Assembly: GCA_024256245.1 (NCBI GenBank)
Contig: JAKLZD010000063.1
Location: forward strand, 1 to 27,947
DNA from: Candidatus Methylarchaceae archaeon HK01M
GTDB lineage: Archaea; Thermoproteota; Nitrososphaeria; Nitrososphaerales; JACAEJ01
Length of the DNA stretch: 27,947 nt
Direction of reading: 5' to 3'
The position numbers and the translations under genes are program-made. Of this stretch, positions 7,359-15,322 are shown piece after piece; the stretch's first letter is position 1, and each line of letters begins with the position of its first letter. The notes under the pieces are model-generated. The model was not told the origin of the DNA. It worked only from the letters and a program-made list of their open reading frames with translations, and did no database searches.

Positions 7359-7991
7359 ATGGTGAATGTTGTGGAACATGAGATAGCTGTAGCAACCCTT
7401 GATGGGAGGGCTTACTATAAGATCATGAAGATGTTGAGGGAGATTGGAATGCAATTCGATGATGTGAAACCAAGGGAGAGTCTGAGCCCCAACATCAAGC
7501 TAGTCATAACCACTGAAAAAGAGAAGAATCTGATAGATTTCGAATCAGTCTTATCTATTGAGGAATTAGGTGAAGACCCTTACATATTTGAAGAGAAGAT
7601 AATAAAGCACCTTTACAGCGATATTGAGGACTCCATAATCATAGGCATAGATCCAGGGAAGAGGATAGGAATCGCAGTCTATTATGGGCAGAAGGAAGTA
7701 ATTGGCGAAGTTTTAAACTCTGTAGATGAGACTATAGCAAAAATCATTAAATTGATAGATAACACTCACGCCAAAAAGAAGATAATTAGAATTGGCGATG
7801 GTAAGCCCAAAATGGCGGAAAATATAGCTGATCAACTCTCAGGACGACTCAAGGATGCAATCATCGAATTGGTAGATGAAAGGGGGACGTCTTCTCTCTC
7901 TAAAGCAAAACCAAACAAGAAAGTTTCAAGAGACCAGAGATCGGCCATGATAATAGCCCTAAGGCAAGGAAAAAAGTATGTTGGAGAATAA
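7359..7991 (+). CDS. YqgF/RuvX-like RNase H-fold protein
   Basis: The 210-residue protein has a roughly 90-residue N-terminal domain of unknown type, then an RNase H-fold domain. That domain starts SIIIGIDPGKRIGIAVYYG (Asp98 as first acidic residue), continues through KKIIRIGDGKPKM, and has LVDERGTSSLSKAK and SRDQRSAMIIAL near the end. The GIDPG...DER.tS...D..A series is the signature order of YqgF/RuvX-type and RuvC-like nucleases, in which these acidic residues bind metal. The fold assignment is good, but its substrate (Holliday junction or RNA) is not shown. Its last 14 bases overlap the start of the Clp1-type kinase, implying coupled translation and a possible joint role in nucleic-acid processing. 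Confidence 0.65.
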   Translation: MVNVVEHEIAVATLDGRAYYKIMKMLREIGMQFDDVKPRESLSPNIKLVITTEKEKNLIDFESVLSIEELGEDPYIFEEKIIKHLYSDIEDSIIIGIDPGKRIGIAVYYGQKEVIGEVLNSVDETIAKIIKLIDNTHAKKKIIRIGDGKPKMAENIADQLSGRLKDAIIELVDERGTSSLSKAKPNKKVSRDQRSAMIIALRQGKKYVGE

Positions 7992-9270
7992 AAGATACAC
8001 ACTTTCTAAAGGCGAAGTTCTACTCGTAAAAGGTCCATCAGCAATCAGGGCTGAGGGCGAAGGTCTTTCTGCTCTGGGCATCCCTATAAAACCCGGTGAG
8101 AAGGTAGTTGTGAGGAAGAATAAAGTTCTACCATTTGAGGTTGATAGGGTTGAATCCTCAGTACAAATAATTTTAGGCAGGGATAGTGAAATCTGTATCA
8201 ATCGTGATAAAGTTGGGATGAGGATCTGGGATAATGTGAGAGAGACGGTCTTCACTAACCTCGATTCAGGCAAGAAGAAGTTGATGATAATAGGAGAAAC
8301 AGACTCAGGAAAATCGACACTTGCAACTTATCTCACCAATATTGCTCTCCTGAAGGATATGAAAGTTTGTATTATAGACGGGGATATAGGTCAAGGCGAC
8401 TTGGCGCCACCAGGTTGTATAGGAGCCTCGATGGTAAAGAGCCCTATTTACGATCTGAGGGATATAAGGGCAGATTTCTTTGAGTTTGTAGGGTTTACTT
8501 CTCCCAGATGGGTTAGAGAAATCGTTATAGAAAGGATAAAGAAGATGATTTCATACATAGAAGAAAAGAATTGGAACTTGTGTATAGTCAATACAGATGG
8601 CTACGTTTCTGATGAAGGAATGGACTATAAGTTCGATATGGTCGAAATGGTCGATCCTGAGATGATCGTTTGTTTCAAAGATATCGACAGGATATTATTC
8701 AAAGGGTTTAAGGATTCTATTGATCTTCCTTTCCTAATCCCTGCAGATAGACCTAAGAGTGTGACCAAGAGCCCGTCTGAGAGAAGTGAGCGGAGGTTAA
8801 GCCAATACCTTCGCTTTTTGAAAGGGGGAAGGGTATTGAGCGCAGATTTGAAGGAGGTTAGGCTGAGCTTTATGGGTGACATATACAGACACAAGCTATC
8901 CAATAACGAATTAAGGGATATTGCTCACAATTTTTCATCAAAGATCTTTAGTGCAAAGAGGGCAGACGATAAACTCATAGTCTTAAAGTGGGGGAGGGGG
9001 GATTCTATCGAGATCTTTGGTAGGTCTGTAATTTTTAATCTAAGCAGTTTAAAAGGGATGTTCGTTGGTCTGGGGGCTGGTGAAGATATCTTCGGCTTTG
9101 CACAGATAACAAGATTTCGTTCTGACCTGACTATTACTTTGAACACCCCTTTTAATGGTAATTTTGATACTTTATTCTTGAGTACAATAAGGGTTATCCA
9201 AAATCTACGAAGTGAAACGATACTGCCTATCGTAGTTAGAGGCAGACCCTTCATAGACGATTTAAATTAG
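7978..9270 (+). CDS. Clp1/Grc3-type polynucleotide 5'-hydroxyl kinase
   Basis: This 430-residue protein matches the Clp1/Grc3/NOL9 family, which transfers phosphate from ATP to the 5'-OH of RNA or DNA. The N-terminal about 95 residues form the small beta domain (KGEVLLVKGPSAIRAEGEGL). The Walker A is GETDSGKS at residues 106-113. VCIIDGDIGQGDLAPPGCIG is the family's Walker A-prime/lid-associated block, and WNLCIVNTDGYVSDEG is the Walker B region. The C-terminal part is the variable beta domain. In archaea such kinases can phosphorylate 5'-OH ends such as those left in tRNA splicing. That is of interest because a tRNA with two introns lies 12 kb away. ATG 7978 lies within the end of the upstream gene, with AAGGAAAA upstream of it. 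Confidence 0.85.
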   Translation: MLENKRYTLSKGEVLLVKGPSAIRAEGEGLSALGIPIKPGEKVVVRKNKVLPFEVDRVESSVQIILGRDSEICINRDKVGMRIWDNVRETVFTNLDSGKKKLMIIGETDSGKSTLATYLTNIALLKDMKVCIIDGDIGQGDLAPPGCIGASMVKSPIYDLRDIRADFFEFVGFTSPRWVREIVIERIKKMISYIEEKNWNLCIVNTDGYVSDEGMDYKFDMVEMVDPEMIVCFKDIDRILFKGFKDSIDLPFLIPADRPKSVTKSPSERSERRLSQYLRFLKGGRVLSADLKEVRLSFMGDIYRHKLSNNELRDIAHNFSSKIFSAKRADDKLIVLKWGRGDSIEIFGRSVIFNLSSLKGMFVGLGAGEDIFGFAQITRFRSDLTITLNTPFNGNFDTLFLSTIRVIQNLRSETILPIVVRGRPFIDDLN

Positions 9271-9334
9271 ATCAAGATCTCGTTTTATTAAATAATATCG
9301 ATGAGAGTTTCTTTCATCCTGCATAACTCTCCTT

Positions 9335-9751
9335 TTATAGCTTCTTTCTTCTATACATCTCTTCTACTTCAAGGGTTTTGATGAACCTTTTTAAATACTC
9401 TCCATCCTCTTCTGATATCTTGAACTCGAAGTTAAAAGGACAAAGATGATCCATCTCGAAATGATTTTTGTAGGGATTGTAAACTAGCGGGTAAAGTCTG
9501 CATCCTTCAGGTCTGTATTCATATATAGAGCAACCGTAATCTTTCAAGAAGACACATCTACCTGATTCATTCTTGAGCCGCAATAAACAGCCATCTTCAA
9601 TAACAAAGAAATTCTTTTCAAACCCCAATTTCTTTATCCTATCAACATCGTAGTTAATGAGAAGCATCTCTGTCTGAATGCAACATTCTATGCACCTATG
9701 AACTCTACATGGGTTCTTCGCTCTTGGTCTAGATTTAAGGGAGTAAGTCAT
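9335..9751 (-). CDS. YkgJ-type cysteine-cluster (Zn/Fe-chelating) protein
   Basis: The conserved core is CRVHRCIECCIQTEM, then RCVFLKDYGCSIYEYRPEGC and a late Cys in HLCPFNF. This is the layout of the CxxCxxCC family (YkgJ-like), thought to bind zinc or iron and with unclear biochemical function. I chose the ATG at 9751 (138 residues). AGAGGA lies 5-6 bases upstream, the family core begins soon after, and a good TATA box sits about 95 bases upstream. The frame itself is open to 9925, adding a non-conserved 58-residue N-terminus. It converges with the kinase gene, with about 64 bases between. Confidence 0.7.
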   Translation of the reverse strand: MTYSLKSRPRAKNPCRVHRCIECCIQTEMLLINYDVDRIKKLGFEKNFFVIEDGCLLRLKNESGRCVFLKDYGCSIYEYRPEGCRLYPLVYNPYKNHFEMDHLCPFNFEFKISEEDGEYLKRFIKTLEVEEMYRRKKL

Positions 9752-9845
9752 GATTTCCTCTAAAGATGTTAGATTGACAGAGTGCCTTATATTTCTGCCA
9801 TTAAATGAAAGATGGAATATTTGGGCTGTATTGTCAATTGGAGGA

Positions 9846-9854
9846 CATATATAA
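9846..9854 (-). promoter_or_regulatory. TATA box for the cysteine-cluster gene; region 9752-10085 otherwise empty
   Basis: In the coding direction it reads TTATATATG, predicting a start of transcription near 9825 and a leader of roughly 70 bases before ATG 9751. In the rest of 9752-10085 I see only the unconserved upstream extension of the cysteine-cluster frame and the AT-rich 3' flank of the ATPase gene. Confidence 0.4.
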
Positions 9855-10085
9855 GATAGATGTAATAAGAATTTCATAAATTGTAGACAATCTTTTTTGT
9901 TTATAAAAGTCAATACATATCGCAAAAGACATGGAAATGTTCAGTTATCGAATACTATCACAGGGCGCTATCTCATTTTTTGCCTAAAGTCTACAAGGCT
10001 TTTCTAAGCAATCCCCATCTTCGATCGTAGATGATTTTTACAGTAATTATGAAGTGATACGTTTCTAATTTCCTTTATTACTTAT

Positions 10086-11399
10086 CTAAACGATCGGTAC
10101 GAGTCTGACTTGATTTTCAATCAAGTCAATTACATATAGACCTGTCTTAGGTCGCATTCCATATATGACGAGAGCGTTATTAAGGTCTTTAAATACAAAG
10201 TGAGATTCTGCAGTATGTGTCACATATTCTAGGAATTCCATGCCACGTTTCATTGTTCCAATAATGATGGTTCCATTTTCTTCTGTATAGTTCATAATGG
10301 CTTGGACTATTGTGAGTGTCTTGTCGGATCCAAATCGATTTATAAGTGTATCAAAACCCAAAAAAATGACTAATCCCTTCTTCAAACATTTAGAATTAAA
10401 CTTCTTTTCTACAATTTCTCTAATGACCTTTATCTCACTTTCAAAGTCGTTTGTCTGAGGGTGATGTAGAATAACCTCGCGCAACAATTCTGAAGGGTAC
10501 CTTTCACCTATTGAAGGGACTATAATTACTGCCCCTTTATTCATTATAGTGTTCCAAGCAATTTGCGTATGTATTTGTAAGTACCTCATATCTACTCCGT
10601 GCTCAATCTCGAATAGATTAAAACTCCCCTTTTTGAAACCCCCAGTTATCTTATCAAGTTCAGGGGTGCCTGATGAGATTCGATCGTCAGTAAAATTCGT
10701 TATCTTTGCTGGTCTAACAGACAGATCTTCATTAAATGGAGGAAATGACTGAAACCTTCCACCTTCCAAAGTGAATGGGTATTTCTTATTTACTATTTTG
10801 ATTCCTCTCAACTTTTTAAGTTCCATCTCCCTTGCAGTTCGTTTTTCAAGGCGATCTTCATAGACCCTGCCCGATTCAGCTTCACCATAAACGTCCGTAG
10901 CAATAAGAATAACAACACCATCAACTAAATAGTCAAGGAAGGATCTTTCATCTGTTTCTTCTACTAATATAGTCTTACCCTTTGTAACATAAGTTGTCAT
11001 AATGATAGCTTTTGCAGTTCGTAGTTGCTCTCTATGATCCATTTCTGAAGCCATAGCATTCCAAGTATCAATTATAAGCAAAGGGCGTTCCATCTTCAGC
11101 AATTGATCTCTAAGTCTATTCAAGAGGCGATCAGGGCTTTCTTGACGTGTTTCTAAAAATCTTATCTCCTCTGGGCCTAGCACTATCTTATCCCTAAGCC
11201 AAGGGTAATATTCATAAAGAATGGACGGGGGAGTTTTTGTTGAGAAATATATACAATCGACTGGTTCAAGGCACCGAAGTATTTCCAATGCGAGGGTAGT
11301 TTTGCCTGTTCCAGCATCACCTTTGATAAGTAAAGTATGGCTTGTTTTAAAAAAGTCATTCAATTCTTCCGAAATTCTTGGTGCGATTGTCAAGGGCAT
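10086..11399 (-). CDS. Two-domain KaiC/GvpD-like ATPase
   Basis: The 437-residue protein has two tandem RecA-like halves. The first has a full Walker A, GDAGTGKT (residues 27-34), Walker B RPLLIIDTWNA and a KTILVEE strand. The second starts at SGTPELDKITGGFKKGSFNL, exactly how KaiC domains open, but the P-loop position reads FEIEHGVDM with no GK[ST]. It later has KKGLVIFLGFDTLI and GTIIIGTMKRG. One active plus one inactive half resembles the archaeal GvpD/KaiC-like signalling ATPases. The GvpD name comes from gas-vesicle regulation, but no gas-vesicle genes are seen here. ATG 11399 has AGGTGAT just upstream. It is 18 bases after a ribbon-helix-helix gene, so the ATPase may control that regulator. 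Confidence 0.7.
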   Translation of the reverse strand: MPLTIAPRISEELNDFFKTSHTLLIKGDAGTGKTTLALEILRCLEPVDCIYFSTKTPPSILYEYYPWLRDKIVLGPEEIRFLETRQESPDRLLNRLRDQLLKMERPLLIIDTWNAMASEMDHREQLRTAKAIIMTTYVTKGKTILVEETDERSFLDYLVDGVVILIATDVYGEAESGRVYEDRLEKRTAREMELKKLRGIKIVNKKYPFTLEGGRFQSFPPFNEDLSVRPAKITNFTDDRISSGTPELDKITGGFKKGSFNLFEIEHGVDMRYLQIHTQIAWNTIMNKGAVIIVPSIGERYPSELLREVILHHPQTNDFESEIKVIREIVEKKFNSKCLKKGLVIFLGFDTLINRFGSDKTLTIVQAIMNYTEENGTIIIGTMKRGMEFLEYVTHTAESHFVFKDLNNALVIYGMRPKTGLYVIDLIENQVRLVPIV

Positions 11400-11417
11400 T
11401 TATCACCTAAAAACTGA

Positions 11418-11579
11418 TTAGGAAGACCTGTCGAACTCTTCAGCTACGAGTAACCTTATAAGTTCAGTGTTATTCTTTATGCCTTTGCGTGACTTGATCA
11501 GGTTAAACTTTTTCGCTAGATCTTCTTCTAGAACAACTCTTATAACTATTTTATTATTATAAGTATTTTTTAGTACCAT
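11418..11579 (-). CDS. Ribbon-helix-helix DNA-binding protein
   Basis: This 53-residue protein starts MVLKNTYNNKIVIRVVLEED. A short beta strand (KIVIRVVL) is followed by helix A (EEDLAKKFNLIKSRKG) and helix B (NNTELIRLLVAEEFDRSS). This is the CopG/Arc/MetJ-like ribbon-helix-helix plan, in which the strand pair of a dimer enters the DNA major groove. AAGGTGATAAA precedes the ATG. It heads the operon with the two-domain ATPase. A near-palindromic AT-rich stretch in the divergent promoter just upstream is a reasonable autoregulatory operator. Confidence 0.65.
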   Translation of the reverse strand: MVLKNTYNNKIVIRVVLEEDLAKKFNLIKSRKGIKNNTELIRLLVAEEFDRSS

Positions 11580-11610
11580 TTTATCACCTTATATTATTTT
11601 TTTAGACATA

Positions 11611-11633
11611 AAGTATATAAACTTTTATATAAA
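11611..11633. promoter_or_regulatory. Interleaved divergent TATA boxes with imperfect palindrome
   Basis: AAGTATATAAACTT (11611-11624) matches its own reverse complement at 12 of 14 positions and serves as a TATA box for the rightward gene, predicting a start near 11642 just before GGAGGTGA. TTTATATAAA (11624-11633), read leftward, predicts a start near 11604 for the RHH-ATPase operon. The boxes are so close that only one initiation complex could sit there at a time. Confidence 0.5.
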
Positions 11634-11655
11634 TAAGTAATAGGAGGTGAATTAG

Positions 11656-11907
11656 ATGTTTGAGAATGATATAGATAATATACAGATTAAGAAAATTCTG
11701 CTGGCCTTAGATAGGGCTAAAAGTCCAGCGCCTTTAGGTTATATTTCTTTACATACTGAGATCGAAGAGCCTAATGGAATCTTGGAAAAAATGGAAGAAA
11801 AGGGTTTAATTCGCCGATGTGTACTCTTAAATTGGCCGGACGATATGCATCCCCTATACGAAATTACATCTAAAACACAGAAAGAATTGTATCATATTTT
11901 ATTTTAA
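11656..11907 (+). CDS. Small protein, possible winged-helix
   Basis: The gene has a very strong Shine-Dalgarno (GGAGGTGA, 11643-11650) 5 bases before ATG. The 83-residue product has helices IQIKKILLALDRAKSPAPLG and a helix ending ILEKMEEKGLIRRCVLLNW, then PLYEITSKTQKELYHILF. The pattern 'EKMEEKGLIRR...YEIT' is typical of the recognition helix and wing of small winged-helix proteins. It is divergent from the RHH-ATPase operon and shares its promoter region, so it may belong to the same regulatory circuit. I do not recognise the exact family. Confidence 0.55.
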   Translation: MFENDIDNIQIKKILLALDRAKSPAPLGYISLHTEIEEPNGILEKMEEKGLIRRCVLLNWPDDMHPLYEITSKTQKELYHILF

Positions 11908-12071
11908 TTTATATTACCTAAGAGGCGATACTTATTATACTGGCGATAGATATTATTACTGGAAGACTTTAATGTTCATCTCTATCTAAAGAGGAGGCAT
12001 ATTTGTAATAGATAAAATTCTCTTACGATAGGGATTTAAACACATAAGAATTATCGGGAAGGTAATGAAAA

Positions 12072-13970
12072 ATGATTGAAAGTTACAGTGAAAGTCGATC
12101 CGGCGGAAGATTTCTAGAGGGATTTATAGAAAGGAGCCTTTACGGTCAAGATCAAGCTGAAATTCCAGCATCAATTCAAAATCTATTTTCCAAAATTCCT
12201 GAAGTTGTTGTTCAACCCAAAAATGTTGAAGATGTTGTAAGAATAGTTGTGGAAGTATACAAAAAGAAGATTCCAATTGTTCCTAGAGGGGCTGCATCTT
12301 CAGCATTCGGTGATGTACTACCCATAAAAGGAGGAATAGTCTTAGATCTCTCACCGTTGAGGGGTATACTAAGTTTGAATGAGCTTGACGGTACAGTGAC
12401 TGTTGAGACAGGAGTAAGGTGGGATGACCTTGATTATTTTCTTAAACCAAAGGGGTATACCATAAGAACCTACCCATCAAGCTGGTTTTCAACAGTTGGA
12501 GGTTGGATTTCTACTGGTGGTTATGGTATTAACAGTATTAAATATGGTAATATTAAGGATCAAGTCAGTAGTTTAAAGGTCGTTTCTTATAAGGGGCAGG
12601 TCAAGGATATCAGATCGAATGATCCGGAATTTGCTTATTATTTTGGAACTGATGGGCAGGTGGGTATAATTCTAAACGTTGAATTGAAAATAAGGAAAGA
12701 TCCGGGCGTTTCAATTCCACACTTCTTCCAGTTTGATGGCAGAGATAGATCCTATCAATTTATTCAAGAGTTGATCGATAGTGAAATAGATGTATCACAT
12801 ATAACACACTACAATAGTCAACATATGAGACAGTTTAATAGATTACTTAAAGAAGACTATCCGAATGTGGAATGTGTTTTCGAGAAGAAAGATAGTGTAC
12901 TAGTTCATCTCGAAGACAGAAGAGCAGAAAAGCTGCTCTTAGAATTTATCGAAGATAAGAGAATTTTAAAGGGCAAAGATCATCTCGCCTATAAACTTTG
13001 GAATGAGAGGTTCTTTCCCATGAGCATAAAGAAGTTCGGTCCCACACTTCTGGCGAGCGAACTTTTACTACCAATATCCAAACTAAGCGAATATGTAGAA
13101 ATGGCTTGTAAACTTGGAAGGAAGTGTGGAGTCGAGATATCGACGGAGAGCCACATTGTGAATAGAAAAGAAGTTTTGATCATTTCTTCTTTTCTTTCGA
13201 ATCGAAAAAACACCTTAGGCTATTTATCACATCTCGCTTTAGTCATGATGCTGTTCGAATTAGGATTGGAGTTGAACGGGAGAATATACAACGTTGGAGC
13301 ATGGACAACCCCCTTTGCAGAAAATAAATTCGGTCCTCATATATTTGCCAAATTAAAAAGTTATAAGAAGAAAGAAGATCCTAATAATTTGGGCAATCCA
13401 GGAAAATTCTTTTCATTAGAAACAAAATATTTGAAATTATCTCCAGAGTCGCTGAACCCAGTCATGAAAACCACACTCAAAGTCTTAAGATCTTTTTCGC
13501 CTATCTTCGGCAAAGTGTCAACATTTTTCCAAACGCACAGTCTTCAGGAAGATAGACCTCGAAGCATTATTGAAAAGACTGTTTTAGAATGTGCGAAATG
13601 TGGGTCTTGTGTTCCTGTCTGTCCTGCATACATTGTGACTGGTGATGAGAGTGTTACAGCGAGAGGAAAACTATTTTTTATAAAAGAGTACATGGGTGGG
13701 AATGTTTTTTCAAGAGAATATGCTGAAAAGATGTTCTTGTGTACACACTGTAAAGCTTGTGAGAAGGTATGTCAAACTAAACTAGAACTCGTAAATATCT
13801 GGGATTTATGGGAAAGACATTTAGAAAAGGAGTTTGGGAGGCCAACTGAAGCCATAAAAAGATTCATGGAAGATGTTGAGCAGAACGGAGAGTATCAGGA
13901 ATTGAGAAAGAGGGGCATCGTATCTGTGAATGAAAATAAAAATTCTTTAGGAAGGAGCGAATATGTTTAA
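12072..13970 (+). CDS. FAD-linked oxidase fused to a two-cluster Fe-S domain (GlcD-GlcF-like)
   Basis: The 632-residue protein begins with a FAD_binding_4 (PCMH-type) domain at about residues 45-190, including VPRGAASSAFGD and GGWISTGGYGINSIKYG. The oxidase C-terminal domain follows to about 430. A C-terminal [4Fe-4S] pair has Cys507, 510, 513, 517 (CAKCGSCVPVCP) and Cys557, 560, 563, 567 (CTHCKACEKVC). The layout is that of glycolate/D-lactate-type 2-hydroxyacid dehydrogenases with the GlcF-like Fe-S part fused. The substrate cannot be read from sequence. Its stop overlaps the next gene, a glutamate-synthase-like subunit, and no NAD(P)H-dependent beta subunit is present. I infer that it may be the electron-entry protein of the cluster. 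GGAAGGTAATG precedes the start, with a TATA-like GATTTAAACA about 35 bases upstream. Confidence 0.85.
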   Translation: MIESYSESRSGGRFLEGFIERSLYGQDQAEIPASIQNLFSKIPEVVVQPKNVEDVVRIVVEVYKKKIPIVPRGAASSAFGDVLPIKGGIVLDLSPLRGILSLNELDGTVTVETGVRWDDLDYFLKPKGYTIRTYPSSWFSTVGGWISTGGYGINSIKYGNIKDQVSSLKVVSYKGQVKDIRSNDPEFAYYFGTDGQVGIILNVELKIRKDPGVSIPHFFQFDGRDRSYQFIQELIDSEIDVSHITHYNSQHMRQFNRLLKEDYPNVECVFEKKDSVLVHLEDRRAEKLLLEFIEDKRILKGKDHLAYKLWNERFFPMSIKKFGPTLLASELLLPISKLSEYVEMACKLGRKCGVEISTESHIVNRKEVLIISSFLSNRKNTLGYLSHLALVMMLFELGLELNGRIYNVGAWTTPFAENKFGPHIFAKLKSYKKKEDPNNLGNPGKFFSLETKYLKLSPESLNPVMKTTLKVLRSFSPIFGKVSTFFQTHSLQEDRPRSIIEKTVLECAKCGSCVPVCPAYIVTGDESVTARGKLFFIKEYMGGNVFSREYAEKMFLCTHCKACEKVCQTKLELVNIWDLWERHLEKEFGRPTEAIKRFMEDVEQNGEYQELRKRGIVSVNENKNSLGRSEYV

Positions 13971-15318
13971 GAAGTATCATATTCCTACCGAATCGGCGAT
14001 ATCCAAGAAAAAGATTGGAAAATTCTTGGTAGAAAGAAACCTTGAATATTGTATCAACTGTGGTGATTGCGTAAAGGCTTGTTTATACGATGTTCATAAA
14101 AGGCGACAAGAAGATGTAAGAATAATGGCAGAACCTGACAGCTATAAGTGCAAGAGTTGTTTTCGCTGTATTATAGAATGCCCTCGAGGTGCCCTGAGTC
14201 TGCATGATAACCCTGAGTTCTTCAAACTCGGTGATTCATACTATACCCCAAAGATGGTAAAGATATTATGGAATGAAGCGGAAAATGGTAGAGTTCCAGT
14301 TTCTGGTGCAGGATACAGGGGGGATTTTAGTGGACCGAGATTCGATGGCATATGGACTGACATGTCCGAGATCGTAAGACCAACCCGTGATGGAATACAT
14401 GGGAGAGAATACATCTCGACAGCAGTTGACCTTGGACGAAAACTCCCATACTTGAAATTTGACTCAGATAAAAATGTCGAAGGAGTTCCACCAAATGTCG
14501 AAATTCCTATACCAATTTTATTCAACCCTCCTCCCCATGAGTTGACTGACATAAATCTACAATTAATTGTAGCCAATGTTGCCACAAAACTTGGAACCTA
14601 TGCTATCATCAATGCAGAAGATTACCAAGAACTATGCAATTATAATGTAATTCCACGTTTTCCTTTAGACTCTAACCTTAACTTGGAGTTGGTCAAGGGA
14701 GCTAAAATCGTTGAATTGGATTATAGAAAGAATGCAATGGAAGATTTGAGGCTTCTAAAGAATCTTTATTCCGATATTTTAGTCTCAATAAGGATTCCGT
14801 TAAAAGGGGGTCTCGAGCCGTTGATCGTAGATCTAACCAAAAAGGGAGCAGAAATATTTCATCTTTATGCTGATTACCAAGGAAATGAGTTTGAACAAAA
14901 ACCTCGGTTTATCACGGATTCCTTAAGGTCGATTGATGATTATCTAGTTGATAACTGTCTTCGTGATCAGATTACGATAATTGCTAGTGGTGGCATTGGT
15001 GCTGCTGAACATGTTCCGAAAACAATTGCTTGTGGAGCGAATGTTGTGGGGATCGATATCGCGTATCTAATAGCCTTAGAAATAGGACAATTCGATACTC
15101 ACATTCAAAGGTTTTCTCCAATAGAAGCAACTGATATGAATCTTGAGTGGGGTACTCAAAGAATCATAAATTTGATGAATTCATGGAGAGATCAACTTCT
15201 AGAAGTGCTCGGAGCGATGGGAATGAGAGAGGTTAGAAGACTTCAAGGAGAGACTGGCAGAATGATCTTTCACGTTGATGAAGAAAAAGAACTCTACGAT
15301 TTGGTTGGACTGCGATGA
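13963..15318 (+). CDS. Degenerate FMN-domain glutamate synthase paralogue with ferredoxin domain
   Basis: This 451-residue protein shares the architecture of the next gene. An N-terminal ferredoxin-like domain (Cys30, 33, 36, 40, then CKSCFRCIIECP) leads into a DSYYTPKMVKILWNEAE linker and a TIM-barrel glutamate-synthase-like domain. The barrel retains ITIIASGGIGAAEHVPKTIA and the tail LEWGTQRIINLMNSWRDQL. It lacks three key stretches seen in its neighbour: the PWYGAGMSFGSIS block, the GAKPGLGGHLL substrate/FMN loop, and the cysteine-rich 3Fe-4S segment. It is therefore probably not a glutamate synthase by itself. It may act as an electron-transfer or structural partner. It overlaps the upstream gene by 8 bases, and the next start is 4 bases after its stop. 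Confidence 0.8.
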   Translation: MFKKYHIPTESAISKKKIGKFLVERNLEYCINCGDCVKACLYDVHKRRQEDVRIMAEPDSYKCKSCFRCIIECPRGALSLHDNPEFFKLGDSYYTPKMVKILWNEAENGRVPVSGAGYRGDFSGPRFDGIWTDMSEIVRPTRDGIHGREYISTAVDLGRKLPYLKFDSDKNVEGVPPNVEIPIPILFNPPPHELTDINLQLIVANVATKLGTYAIINAEDYQELCNYNVIPRFPLDSNLNLELVKGAKIVELDYRKNAMEDLRLLKNLYSDILVSIRIPLKGGLEPLIVDLTKKGAEIFHLYADYQGNEFEQKPRFITDSLRSIDDYLVDNCLRDQITIIASGGIGAAEHVPKTIACGANVVGIDIAYLIALEIGQFDTHIQRFSPIEATDMNLEWGTQRIINLMNSWRDQLLEVLGAMGMREVRRLQGETGRMIFHVDEEKELYDLVGLR

Positions 15319-15322
15319 AGAT

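Noticed and set aside
9335..9925. Long form (196 residues) of the cysteine-cluster protein
   Set aside because: The extra 58 residues show no family match and would overlap the promoter. A good AGAGGA site supports ATG 9751.
10086..11399. Gas-vesicle operon
   Set aside because: Only a GvpD/KaiC-like ATPase is present. No gvpA or other structural gene is seen within the window.
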